This document shows positions 1 to 7,401 of a DNA stretch of 10,139 nucleotides, in pieces; the stretch's first letter is position 1; every line of letters begins with the position of its first letter. Where the stretch lies: positions 1 to 10,139 of the forward strand of contig JAJBTR010000146.1 in assembly GCA_020860745.1 (NCBI GenBank), given 5' to 3'. The position numbers were made by a program, and so were the translations under genes. This DNA is from Lachnospiraceae bacterium. GTDB lineage: Bacteria; Bacillota; Clostridia; Lachnospirales; Lachnospiraceae. A model generated the notes under the pieces. It was not told the origin of the DNA. It saw only the letters and a program-made list of their open reading frames with translations, and ran no database searches.

Positions 1-13
1 CTCTAAACTCAAT

Positions 14-1171
14 CTACGATCTTCTTGATTTCGTTAAGAGGACACAGGTTTCCGTATGCCCCGTGAAAGGAAAACAATCAAATGGATACGCTCCCTCCGC
101 CCGATATCCGTTGGACGAAAAAAATTTCAAATCCCTTGCCTGAGTCTCCGGGTTGCAGGAAATATATACAATCCGTCTCGGGCGCAGTCGCACGACGGAC
201 GCCATAAAAATCTCATCGCTGCCGCTCCGCGGCGGATCTATAAAGACCACATCCGCACGTTCTCCCTGCTCCGCCATCTGCAGCATGATTTTTCCTGCGT
301 CCGCGGTATAAAAAGAAATATTTTTCTTGTCATTTCTCTTCGCGTTGCGGACGGCATCCCGCACCGCATCCCGGTTGAGCTCAACGCCGATCACTTCCCG
401 CGCGCGGTCCGCCGCGCAGATTCCGATGGTTCCGATGCCGCAGTAGGCGTCAATCACACGCTCTCTCCCCGTCAGTCCTGCCAGTTCAATCGCCTTCGCA
501 TAAAGCTTTTCCGTCTGCACCGGGTTGACCTGATAAAACGACTTCGGCGAGATACGAAACGTCTGTCCGCAGAGGACATCCTCGATATAACCCCTGCCGT
601 AGATCACGGTTTCTTTTTCGCCCAGAACCATGCTGGTCTTCTTATTATTTACATTTATCACGATTGTAGTGATCTCCGGATGAAGTTTTCGCAGGGCTTT
701 TACAAAATTATTTTTAGAGGGCAGGATCGGAGACCCCAGCACCAGCACCACCATGATTTCCCCCGTGGCAAAAGCGCGTCGCACCAGCACATGGCGCAAA
801 AGCCCGTATCCGGTATCCTCATCATAGGTCTTAATTTTAAAAGAGCGGAGCATCCCGCGAATGTCACGGATGATGGCGTCCGCCTTCTCATCCTCAATCA
901 GACAATCGTCCACCGCCACCACCCGGTGCGTTTTTTCCTCATAGACACCGGAAATGATGGTTCCGTCCGGCCTCCGGTCAAAGACGGCATGCACTTTATT
1001 CCTGTAATGATATGGATTTTCCATTCCAACCATCGGGTACACCCGGCAGAAAGGTTTCAGCAGTTTCCGCACCTGCTCCTGTTTCATCTCCAGCTGCTTT
1101 TTATAGGAAATATCCTGATACTGGCAACCGCCGCACTTTTTGTAAACAGGACATATTTCTGCTTTATTCAT
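14..1171 (-). CDS. rlmD: 23S rRNA (uracil-C5)-methyltransferase, RlmD/RumA family, without TRAM domain
   Basis: This 385-residue protein belongs to the family that transfers a methyl group from S-adenosylmethionine to C5 of a uridine in 23S rRNA (E. coli RlmD acts at U1939; Bacillus RlmCD at two sites). An iron-sulfur cluster motif is visible at the N-terminus (C7, C13-G-G-C16, with C90 as the likely fourth ligand). The SAM-binding loop DAYCGIGTIG is at 241-250, the DPPRSG motif at 312-317, and the catalytic nucleophile C339 lies in YISCNPETQARDL. The start is an ATG with AAGGAG 11 bases upstream; the in-frame sequence upstream meets a stop after about 50 bases without another start, so the N-terminal TRAM domain found in E. 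coli RlmD is truly absent. Family membership is sure; the exact target uridine is inferred. RNA methyltransferases of this family can also act on tRNA, which cannot be excluded. Confidence 0.9.
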   Translation of the reverse strand: MNKAEICPVYKKCGGCQYQDISYKKQLEMKQEQVRKLLKPFCRVYPMVGMENPYHYRNKVHAVFDRRPDGTIISGVYEEKTHRVVAVDDCLIEDEKADAIIRDIRGMLRSFKIKTYDEDTGYGLLRHVLVRRAFATGEIMVVLVLGSPILPSKNNFVKALRKLHPEITTIVINVNNKKTSMVLGEKETVIYGRGYIEDVLCGQTFRISPKSFYQVNPVQTEKLYAKAIELAGLTGRERVIDAYCGIGTIGICAADRAREVIGVELNRDAVRDAVRNAKRNDKKNISFYTADAGKIMLQMAEQGERADVVFIDPPRSGSDEIFMASVVRLRPRRIVYISCNPETQARDLKFFSSNGYRAEGAYPFDCFPFTGHTETCVLLTKSRRS

Positions 1172-1330
1172 CCGTCTGCACGCTCCTTCTATTCGATAGA
1201 TGCCTGTCAGTTCCCGGCACTTTCACAATAGAGTTTACCTGTTTCAAAGAGGAAATACAACCCTGTTCTTTTTCACAAATTTTCTACACCCCGCGGATTG
1301 TTTTATTCAAAAAATGACTTTGCTTATCCA

Positions 1331-1370
1331 ACAAAAAGAACCGCCACCATTTGCTCCAATGATGACGGTT
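1331..1370 (-). terminator. Rho-independent terminator of the 36-residue gene
   Basis: Arms at 1358-1370 and 1339-1351 form a 13-bp stem on the minus-strand transcript (AACCGUCAUCAUU with AAUGGUGGCGGUU, two G-U pairs) around a six-base loop. CUUUUUGU follows directly. It lies 33 bases after the stop codon of the small gene at 1404-1514 and upstream of the rlmD-like gene, so it separates the two transcripts. Confidence 0.85.
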
Positions 1371-1403
1371 CCCTACGCTGTGTCTGAATCCTGTCTGTCT
1401 TTA

Positions 1404-1514
1404 CTACTCCTCATCTTCTGCCGTAAAAGCTCTCATACTGGCTAAATACGGCTCGGAGCAAAGCGCAAGACCTTCCCTAAGGTTTTCCCCAAACTTCTTA
1501 AAGATCTTCAACAT
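1404..1514 (-). CDS. Small 36-residue protein of unknown function
   Basis: A short reading frame begins at ATG 1514-1512 with AGAGGTG at 1527-1521, six bases upstream, which is an excellent ribosome binding site, and ends at TAG. A strong terminator follows (1331-1370) and a perfect TATAAT lies at 1553-1548 on the same strand, although I find no convincing -35 box. The product starts MLKIFKKFGENLREGLAL, a basic amphipathic stretch, has a single cysteine in CSEPYLASM, and ends in an acidic EDEE tail. There is no signal peptide or clear transmembrane helix. I do not recognise the family. The amphipathic head, central cysteine and acidic tail recall peptide precursors such as AgrD, but no AgrB-like or modification enzyme is next to it, so that idea is only speculation. 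It is divergent from the AraC-family gene. Confidence 0.6.
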   Translation of the reverse strand: MLKIFKKFGENLREGLALCSEPYLASMRAFTAEDEE

Positions 1515-1543
1515 TTCATTCACCTCTTTTCCTTTCGTGATGC

Positions 1544-1572
1544 TTGCATTATATTCCATGTCCCGTTATAAT
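1544..1572 (+). promoter_or_regulatory. Sigma-A type promoter of the AraC-family gene
   Basis: TTGCAT at 1544-1549 and TATAAT at 1567-1572 are separated by 17 bases. Transcription would start near 1579, giving a leader of roughly 115 bases before the ATG at 1695. It overlaps the minus-strand TATAAT (1553-1548) in front of the small gene, so the two divergent promoters may compete or share regulation. Confidence 0.6.
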
Positions 1573-1694
1573 ACTTGCCAGAAGCGCATAAAAAGTAGCC
1601 AAATCTTGCAAAAAGAGCCATCGATTCCCAGTGCAGTGATATCCGAGACAGGCTCGCTGTGTTCACGACTGAATATAAATATAAGGAAAATGCT

Positions 1695-2498
1695 ATGCCA
1701 CTCTGGTATGAAAGAATTAATTACGAATTTGAAATTTACAACAAAAAATCGGTTCACGTCCCGCCGCACCTCCATAAGCTGATCGAGATGATCTATGTCA
1801 CGCGTGGTACGCTGGAGCTCGGCGTCGGGACGGAACTCTACCACATGGACTGCAATGATTTCGCCGTGATTTTTCCCGATGTAATCCACCATTATCAGGT
1901 TTTTTCAGAAAAACCTTCTCACGCGATTTATCTGCAGGCAAGTCCCGACTTTGCACCGATGTACACCTCGCTGCTCCAGAACTCCTGCCCGGCCGATCCG
2001 GTCATTCACTCCGATTCGGTGCACCCTGATATCGCTTACGCGATGAAAACGCTCCTTCGCACGGAGGACTCCGACAAGGAGCATATTATTCCGGGTGCGT
2101 TTACGCAAATCATCCTCACGCATGCGTTTCTGCATTATAATTTTGTAGAAAAAAGTTCCGTGGGAAGCAACGATATCATCTACCAGACCGTCGCCTACGC
2201 CGCGGAACATTTTATGGAAAATATCACGCTCCCGAAAATGGCACACGACCTGGGATTCAGCCCGTATGCCATCTCCCGGGTGTTTTCCGGAACATTTCAC
2301 ACTAATTTTAATCAGTATATCAATTCTCTGCGGCTCGAATATGCCCAGCAGCAGATCCTGTACACAGACCAGAGCATCACTGACATCTGCTTTCTGGTCG
2401 GTTTTAACAGCCAGCGCACATTTAACCGCGCATTTCAGGAACAGTACGGAATGACGCCGCGGGAGTACCGCAAAGAAAGAAGGCTGACAACAGACTAA
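1695..2498 (+). CDS. AraC-family transcriptional regulator with N-terminal cupin domain
   Basis: The 267-residue product has the usual two-part layout. Residues about 15-95 form a cupin-like sensor half, including HVPPHLHKLIEMIYVTRG, typical of sugar- or effector-sensing AraC/XylS members. The last ~100 residues hold the two helix-turn-helix motifs: ITLPKMAHDLGFSPYAISRVF and then SITDICFLVGFNSQRTFNRAF, followed by the diagnostic GMTPREYR. I chose ATG 1695 because AAGGAA lies six bases upstream; the frame is open further to a GTG at 1659, but that start has no ribosome binding site. The gene is convergent with potD and divergent from the small gene, so its target may be either neighbour or itself. 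The effector is unknown; AraC members of this type usually activate carbohydrate or stress genes, and no evidence ties it to polyamines beyond proximity. Confidence 0.9.
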   Translation: MPLWYERINYEFEIYNKKSVHVPPHLHKLIEMIYVTRGTLELGVGTELYHMDCNDFAVIFPDVIHHYQVFSEKPSHAIYLQASPDFAPMYTSLLQNSCPADPVIHSDSVHPDIAYAMKTLLRTEDSDKEHIIPGAFTQIILTHAFLHYNFVEKSSVGSNDIIYQTVAYAAEHFMENITLPKMAHDLGFSPYAISRVFSGTFHTNFNQYINSLRLEYAQQQILYTDQSITDICFLVGFNSQRTFNRAFQEQYGMTPREYRKERRLTTD

Positions 2499-2515
2499 AA
2501 GATCCATTGTCAGCC
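2471..2515. terminator. Bidirectional terminator between the AraC-family gene and potD
   Basis: GGCTGACAA (2482-2490) and TTGTCAGCC (2507-2515) are perfect inverted arms around a 16-base loop that contains the TAA stop of the AraC-family gene. On the minus strand the stem is followed by TTCTTTCTTTG, a fair uridine-rich tail for ending the potABCD transcript. On the plus strand the tail is GCCTTGTCTTTCATTTTT, which is weaker. It is therefore likely to end the pot operon, and possibly both converging transcripts. Confidence 0.65.
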
Positions 2516-2570
2516 GCCTTGTCTTTCATTTTTCCTGCGTTTTTTAACTCCTCTTTCTCTATGGCACCGT

Positions 2571-4145
2571 CTAAAAACCCTTTCCGCGGGCAGTTTTTTC
2601 ATAGTCGGTCTCTTTCGTCTTCACCATCTTTACCCTGCGGCGCGCAGACAGAACCACCGCAACCGCGGCGGCCGCCACGCCCAGCACCCAGGCCCAGACC
2701 GGAACATCACGGATATCATAGCAACGGACGTGAATCCACATCTGATTGATTTTTTCACTGGTCTTCGTGTCAAAATATACCATAATGGAAGCTCGTTCCA
2801 GCGTTTCTTCCGAGGGATATTGGGCCGCCAGCTGACGGTTCACCTGGTCAGCCGGAGCAGTGATCACATAGTTCTCATCCGCACTGTCGCCGCTGAAGAA
2901 ATATCCCAGGGGATAGCATTCCGTCTCTTCCTCCTCATCCTCCGCACCGTAACACCACTCGGCATACTCGAAAATCCTTGTATCCTCTCCGCCGGAGATG
3001 ACCGAAGTGTAACCGACGTAATACATATTCCGGATTACATTATCCGGGCGGGAGACATAATTGATAAACGCCTCCGCCGCATGCTGTTTTGCCGCATCGT
3101 CCCCGATGCCGCTCTTTAGCATAACCCACCCGTCAAAATAAATATTGGTGGACTCCGCCGGAACCGTGAAGCACAGCTCCATATCGTCCTCCTCCGCCTG
3201 ATCCAGGGTATAGACGCCGTCCCCCGACCACTGAAGATTCGCCACCACTTTGCCGGTAATCATATCCGCCTTGCCGGAGTCGCTCTCCAGTGAGTAGGCA
3301 TTCTCTATCACACTCGACAGATAATCTTCCACGGCAGCGATCGTCTCATCGGAGACGTCGTTCATCTCCTCCTCCAGCCGCTGCGCATAATCCGGGTCAG
3401 ACAAAAACTCCTCCGAAGTCAGCAGTTCCGATTTTAACGCACCCAATGCGGCAAAATACGAGTCACGGACATTATCCTTAATCGTAATCTGTCTCCGGTA
3501 ATCCGGATTGTTTAAAATCGTCCAGCTTGAAGCGTCCTCCTCAGACACTGCCTCCGGATTATAGACAATGCCGGTGACGCCCCACATATAACCGGCCATA
3601 TACCGGCTCCATCTCTCCCCATTGATCTCATGACTGTCAAAAATCTCCTGTATATAGGGGGAAACGCCGATGCTGTAATAATTATTGCTGTCTGCCGTAT
3701 CAAAAAAATCATCTGACAGCGGCACCAGCATGTCCTCCGCCATCAGCTTCATCACCATATACTCCGAGGGGCATACCAGGTCAAACTCATCCCCCAGCGT
3801 CAGCATATTATATAGATCCTCATTGGTGCCAAAGGTAGAATACTCCACATTTACTTTGATTCCGTAAGTTTCATAGTACCACTCCTCAAAATCATCGATC
3901 ATGGAGTTTACCCCGATGATGTCCCCGCTCTCCAGATCAATGGTCTCCTCCTCGTCCCAGTCGCCCAGGTCAATATACTCCTCCCAGTTACTGACCCGGA
4001 GGGTAACCTCAGCAGGCGATGCCGCCTCCTCCGCACCCCAGGCACTCACAGTCAAATCGGACAGCGGACCGGTTCCCGACTGGACCAGACTTCCCATTAT
4101 TAACATGACCGCTGCAACCGCCAGCCATTTTCTGACTCTTATCAT
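2571..4145 (-). CDS. potD: Polyamine (spermidine/putrescine) ABC transporter substrate-binding protein, C-terminally membrane anchored
   Basis: PotD-type receptor that captures polyamine outside the cell for the PotABC importer encoded just upstream. A signal peptide spans about residues 1-38 (MIRVRK, then a hydrophobic core to about residue 21; plausible cleavage after WGA). NWEEYID (53-59) and PSEYM (126-130) match the family's ligand-pocket motifs, and VNVEYSTFGTNEDLYNML, GVTGIVYNPEAV and LQWSGDGVYTL are typical bacterial PotD blocks. At 524 residues it is much longer than the usual ~350: acidic insertions occur near 60-80 and around AEDEEEETE. There is no lipobox cysteine; instead residues ~483-501 form a hydrophobic helix followed by RRRVK and a short charged tail, predicting anchoring by the C-terminus with the tail in the cytoplasm. 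ATG start with AGGTGG eight bases upstream. It lies 130 bases after potC, a wider gap than between the other operon genes. Preference among polyamines cannot be read from sequence. Confidence 0.88.
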   Translation of the reverse strand: MIRVRKWLAVAAVMLIMGSLVQSGTGPLSDLTVSAWGAEEAASPAEVTLRVSNWEEYIDLGDWDEEETIDLESGDIIGVNSMIDDFEEWYYETYGIKVNVEYSTFGTNEDLYNMLTLGDEFDLVCPSEYMVMKLMAEDMLVPLSDDFFDTADSNNYYSIGVSPYIQEIFDSHEINGERWSRYMAGYMWGVTGIVYNPEAVSEEDASSWTILNNPDYRRQITIKDNVRDSYFAALGALKSELLTSEEFLSDPDYAQRLEEEMNDVSDETIAAVEDYLSSVIENAYSLESDSGKADMITGKVVANLQWSGDGVYTLDQAEEDDMELCFTVPAESTNIYFDGWVMLKSGIGDDAAKQHAAEAFINYVSRPDNVIRNMYYVGYTSVISGGEDTRIFEYAEWCYGAEDEEEETECYPLGYFFSGDSADENYVITAPADQVNRQLAAQYPSEETLERASIMVYFDTKTSEKINQMWIHVRCYDIRDVPVWAWVLGVAAAAVAVVLSARRRVKMVKTKETDYEKTARGKGF

Positions 4146-4275
4146 TCTGTTTCCACCTTATCTATCTAAAGTACTTTTAGAGAAAACACATCACAATTCC
4201 GCATCAGATTTTACATAGTATTCGCAATAAAACCCGCTGCTCTTTCGCCACGGAAAAAATCTTTTCTCATCCTGT

Positions 4276-5091
4276 TTACACATCAGAAGGTGTCCGGCCC
4301 GTCTCCTTTTTCTGCCGTCGGACATACACATTCATGCAGATCACAATCAGCACCACGAGGGCAAAAATTACGGTAGACAGCGCCCACAGTGCCGTCTTAA
4401 TCTCCGTCTGCGCTCCTTTTGTCGCATTCACCACGTAAGTGCTGATCGTGTCAAAGGTCGCCGGCTTCGTATACGTCGCAATAAAATAATCGTCCAGTGA
4501 AAGTGTCACCGCCAGCGCAAACCCGGACACAACGCCCGGCGCCAGCTGCGGCAGAACCACAGTCCGCAGCGCACTGGCCGGGGTCGCCCCCAGGTCAAGC
4601 GCCGCCTCGTAAATGCTCGGGTCCATCTGTTTCAGCCTCGGTATGACAGACAGGTAGACAAAAGGCGCACACAGCACCACATGCCCCGCCACCAACGGGA
4701 CAAAGGTATCCTTGTTCACGCCAAAGGCGACCACAAGCAGGATACAGATGGAAAACCCCGTCACCACATCGGCATTGACCACCGGCACCTGATTCATGGT
4801 GGAAAGAAAAGCCGCAGCGCCATTTTTCGAGTAAAAACTGCCGATGGCACCCAGCGTCCCGAGAACAGCAGCGATCGCCGCGGAGCCCAGCGCCAGCAGG
4901 ACGGTTCCGCGGATCATTTTTAACAGCTCCTCCGTCGTAAAGAGAGTCACATAATTATGCAGGGAAAATCCCCGGATTGCTCCGATGTGCGTCGCCGTCG
5001 TAAAACTGTACACCATCAGAATCAGAATCGGCGCGTACAGGAAAAGCAGCACCAGCGAAATAAAAGTACTTTTTCCAATTGATTTTTTCAA
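4276..5091 (-). CDS. potC: Polyamine ABC transporter permease PotC
   Basis: Integral membrane permease of 271 residues that pairs with PotB to form the polyamine channel. It has about six hydrophobic segments and the EAA loop that docks on the ATPase (residues 162-186, EAALDLGATPASALRTVVLP and onwards to the APG end). The N-terminal YAPILILMVYSF and the LSLDDYFIATY block near 198-207 are typical of PotC. The start is most likely TTG at 5091-5089: GGAGGTG ends seven bases before it, and the TTG shares its last two bases with the TGA stop of potB (TTGA), implying translational coupling. The next in-frame ATG is at residue 27, inside the first membrane helix, so it is not a credible alternative. 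Confidence 0.92.
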   Translation of the reverse strand: MKKSIGKSTFISLVLLFLYAPILILMVYSFTTATHIGAIRGFSLHNYVTLFTTEELLKMIRGTVLLALGSAAIAAVLGTLGAIGSFYSKNGAAAFLSTMNQVPVVNADVVTGFSICILLVVAFGVNKDTFVPLVAGHVVLCAPFVYLSVIPRLKQMDPSIYEAALDLGATPASALRTVVLPQLAPGVVSGFALAVTLSLDDYFIATYTKPATFDTISTYVVNATKGAQTEIKTALWALSTVIFALVVLIVICMNVYVRRQKKETGRTPSDV

Positions 5092-5885
5092 AGCAGCGCA
5101 CCTCCCCTCCGCGTCTGTTCCTCTTTCTCACCGCCCGTCAGAAGCGTAAACAGACAGATAATTGCCAGCAAGACCAGCGCGATCATGGAACCTCCGTGCC
5201 AGTCGTAGGCGGAAAAATAACTTCCGATCAGACTTCCCATGATATAGGTACTGTTATACAGCATATCCAGTACTACGTAATTTGTCATGGCCGGCAAGAA
5301 TACCATGGACACGCCGCTGATAATCCCCGGCACGGAAAGCGGCAGCGTCACAGTCAGAAAAGCCTTTTTTGCGTCCGCTCCCAGATCCATGGCCGCCTCG
5401 ATGAGCGCGCCGTCCAGCCTGGATATCGTCGTGTAGATCGGCAATATCATAAAAGGGAGAAAGTCATAGGTCATGCCGACAATCGTATTAAAAAAGGGAT
5501 AATACGCCATATTTCCCTCGATCAGCGTCAGAATCTCCTTGAGCGCCGTCAGCCGGAGAGAAAAATTGATCCACATGGGCATGATAAACAGCATCAGCAG
5601 CACAGACCGGTTCTTCAGCTTACTCATTGCCAGGATATAAGCGGTGGGATAGGCGATGGCCAGGCTTACCGCTGTCGTTACCAGCGCCACTGCTAAACTG
5701 TAAACGAGGGTGCCAAGCGTATTCGCGTTCGTAAAAAAGGAGACCAGGTTCGCCATCGTCGGCTCGCCCTCCCCATTTGTAAACGAGAAAAAGAGCAGCA
5801 CCGCCAGGGGCGCCACCACAAAAATCAGCAGAAATATGGCATAGGGAATCCCCAGCATTTTTCTAGAAAAGCGCATTTTTTTCAA
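5088..5885 (-). CDS. potB: Polyamine ABC transporter permease PotB
   Basis: Permease of 265 residues, the partner of PotC. It shows about six hydrophobic segments, the EAA loop at residues 163-187 (EAAMDLGADAKKAFLTVTLP) and family blocks such as PMWINFSLRLTALKEIL and FMILPIYTTISRLD. The start is proposed at TTG 5885-5883, with AGGAAG eight bases upstream. An ATG three codons downstream (5876) is possible but has no ribosome binding site at a good distance. No ATG or GTG exists in frame upstream before the stop. The gap to potA is 73 bases and contains a hairpin; the 3' end overlaps potC. Confidence 0.9.
   Translation of the reverse strand: MKKMRFSRKMLGIPYAIFLLIFVVAPLAVLLFFSFTNGEGEPTMANLVSFFTNANTLGTLVYSLAVALVTTAVSLAIAYPTAYILAMSKLKNRSVLLMLFIMPMWINFSLRLTALKEILTLIEGNMAYYPFFNTIVGMTYDFLPFMILPIYTTISRLDGALIEAAMDLGADAKKAFLTVTLPLSVPGIISGVSMVFLPAMTNYVVLDMLYNSTYIMGSLIGSYFSAYDWHGGSMIALVLLAIICLFTLLTGGEKEEQTRRGGALL
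5099..5110 (-). promoter_or_regulatory. Strong ribosome binding site deciding the TTG start of potC
   Basis: The minus strand reads GGAGGGGAGGTG, ending seven bases before the TTG at 5091. It lies wholly inside the last codons of potB. This near-consensus site is the main reason for accepting the TTG start. Confidence 0.75.
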
Positions 5886-5927
5886 CCGTGTATCTTCCTC
5901 TTTCTCTTCAAGCTCAAAATCCGTTAC

Positions 5928-5961
5928 TGATGATACCTGCGGATTGACCCTGGTATCATCA
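5928..5961 (-). repeat. Intercistronic hairpin overlapping the potA stop codon
   Basis: TGATGATACC (5961-5952 on the minus strand) and GGTATCATCA (5937-5928) are perfect 10-bp inverted arms around a 14-base loop. The left arm includes the TGA stop codon of potA. No uridine tract follows, so it is not a classic terminator; it could protect the potA message from 3' exonucleases or modulate expression between the ATPase and the permeases. Confidence 0.55.
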
Positions 5962-7401
5962 CTTCTTCAGGTAAAACCGCATTTTCTCCACCGGCATAAT
6001 CAGTCCCACATAGTCGTCCATGTTCCACAGATACTCATCATTGACGATAAAATCATGATCCAGGTCCGTATGCACCACATAGCTGTAATGGTCTCCCATA
6101 TAGATCAGGTCGCTGATATAGCCGTGCACAAGTCCCTCCTCGGCCTCATCCGTCATACGGATATCCTGCGCCTCAATCTCCACCACCACTTTTCTCCGCT
6201 TCAGGTCGATGGCTTTTCCGTTCTCATCCACCAGCGTGCCGTCCTCCAGCCGATGGCTGCCGCGGATAATCTTTGTCACGCTGACATCCAGTTCCTGTTC
6301 GTTATACTCCAGTCTGTAATTGCGGTTCATCTGCGCCACAAATGTGTTCGTGCTGTCCGCGGCGATCATAATATGCAGGTCATCCGGCTCCACATACATG
6401 CCGACCACGTCGCCCTCCCGGACCGGATGGACAGCGTTGGCCACAATCTCATTTCGACCGGATTCTATCGTCAGTTCATAGTGCATCCCTTTAAAAACCG
6501 TGCTCTGCACACGGCCGCGGATAATTCCCTTATCGGGCTCCGTCAGCACAATGACCTCCGGGCGCACCACCGCCGTGATCGGCGTCCCCACGGGAATGTC
6601 GTCGACGCAGACAAAATCCCCGCCGCAGAAACGCGCTTTCCGCTCCCCGGTCATAATGCCGTTAAACATATTGCTCTCGCCGATAAAATCCGCCACAAAG
6701 GGGTTGACCGGCTCATTGTAAACATCCTCGGGGCTTCCGATCTGCTGCACCGCGCCGTCAGACATCACCACAATCTTATCCGACATGGTGAGCGCCTCCT
6801 CCTGGTCATGGGTTACATAGATAAACGTAATCCCCAGCTCCTCATGCATGTCAATGAGCTCCAGCTGCATTTCCTTGCGCATCTTTAAATCCAGCGCCCC
6901 CAGCGGCTCATCCAGAAGCAGAATCTCCGGCTCGTTGACCAGAGCGCGGGCAATCGCCACCCGCTGCTGCTGTCCGCCGGACAGCGTTGAGATCGAGCGG
7001 TTCTCAAACCCTTCCAGATCCACAAGCTCCAACACTTTTTTTACCTTTTTTTCAATGACATCCTTTGCTATTTTTTTCTGCCGCAGCCCATAGGAGATGT
7101 TCGACGCCACGTCCATATGCGGAAAAAGGGCATATCGCTGGAACACCGTGTTGATCGGCCGCTTGTTCGGCGGCAGGTTAGTAATATCCTCCCCATTCAG
7201 CAGAATCTCCCCGCCGGAGGGCAGGTCAAACCCGGCGATCATGCGCAGCGTGGTCGTTTTGCCGCAGCCGGAAGGGCCTAAGAACGTCACAAACTCGCCC
7301 CTCTTTATCTCCAGACTGACATCCGAGACGGCAGTAAAACCATCGGTAAATGTCTTCGTCAGATGTCTCAGCTCGATAATGTTTTCTGTATCTCTAAGCA
7401 T
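5959..7401 (-). CDS. potA: Polyamine ABC transporter ATP-binding protein PotA with extended C-terminus
   Basis: ATPase that drives polyamine uptake through PotB and PotC on the cytoplasmic face. Motifs in order: Walker A GPSGCGKT (42-49), Q-loop in VFQRYALFPH (Q88), signature LSGGQQQRV (140-148), Walker B ILLLDEP (160-166), D-loop GALD (168-171) and switch histidine in VTHDQ (H198). RPINTVFQRYALFPHMDV is characteristic of PotA rather than sugar or sulfate ATPases. At 480 residues it is about 100 longer than E. coli PotA (378). A TOBE region covers about 245-345; then comes a charged linker (about 350-420) and a second TOBE-like stretch with VHGYISDLIYMGDHYSYVV at about 425-475. ATG start with AGGAGA seven bases upstream. 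First gene of the pot cluster; a separate promoter was not convincingly found. Confidence 0.92.
   Translation of the reverse strand: MLRDTENIIELRHLTKTFTDGFTAVSDVSLEIKRGEFVTFLGPSGCGKTTTLRMIAGFDLPSGGEILLNGEDITNLPPNKRPINTVFQRYALFPHMDVASNISYGLRQKKIAKDVIEKKVKKVLELVDLEGFENRSISTLSGGQQQRVAIARALVNEPEILLLDEPLGALDLKMRKEMQLELIDMHEELGITFIYVTHDQEEALTMSDKIVVMSDGAVQQIGSPEDVYNEPVNPFVADFIGESNMFNGIMTGERKARFCGGDFVCVDDIPVGTPITAVVRPEVIVLTEPDKGIIRGRVQSTVFKGMHYELTIESGRNEIVANAVHPVREGDVVGMYVEPDDLHIMIAADSTNTFVAQMNRNYRLEYNEQELDVSVTKIIRGSHRLEDGTLVDENGKAIDLKRRKVVVEIEAQDIRMTDEAEEGLVHGYISDLIYMGDHYSYVVHTDLDHDFIVNDEYLWNMDDYVGLIMPVEKMRFYLKK

Noticed and set aside
1659..1694. Upstream GTG start for the AraC-family gene
   Set aside because: No ribosome binding site precedes it, and the 12 extra residues do not fit the family; ATG 1695 has a well placed AAGGAA.
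4165..4181. Small AT-rich hairpin TCTAAA-loop-TTTAGA just upstream of the potD ribosome binding site
   Set aside because: Only six weak pairs and no uridine tract; likely chance in an AT-rich gap.
5944..6888. Long open frame on the plus strand opposite potA
   Set aside because: It is an antisense shadow: histidine- and isoleucine-rich without any recognisable domain, fully covered by a strongly supported gene.
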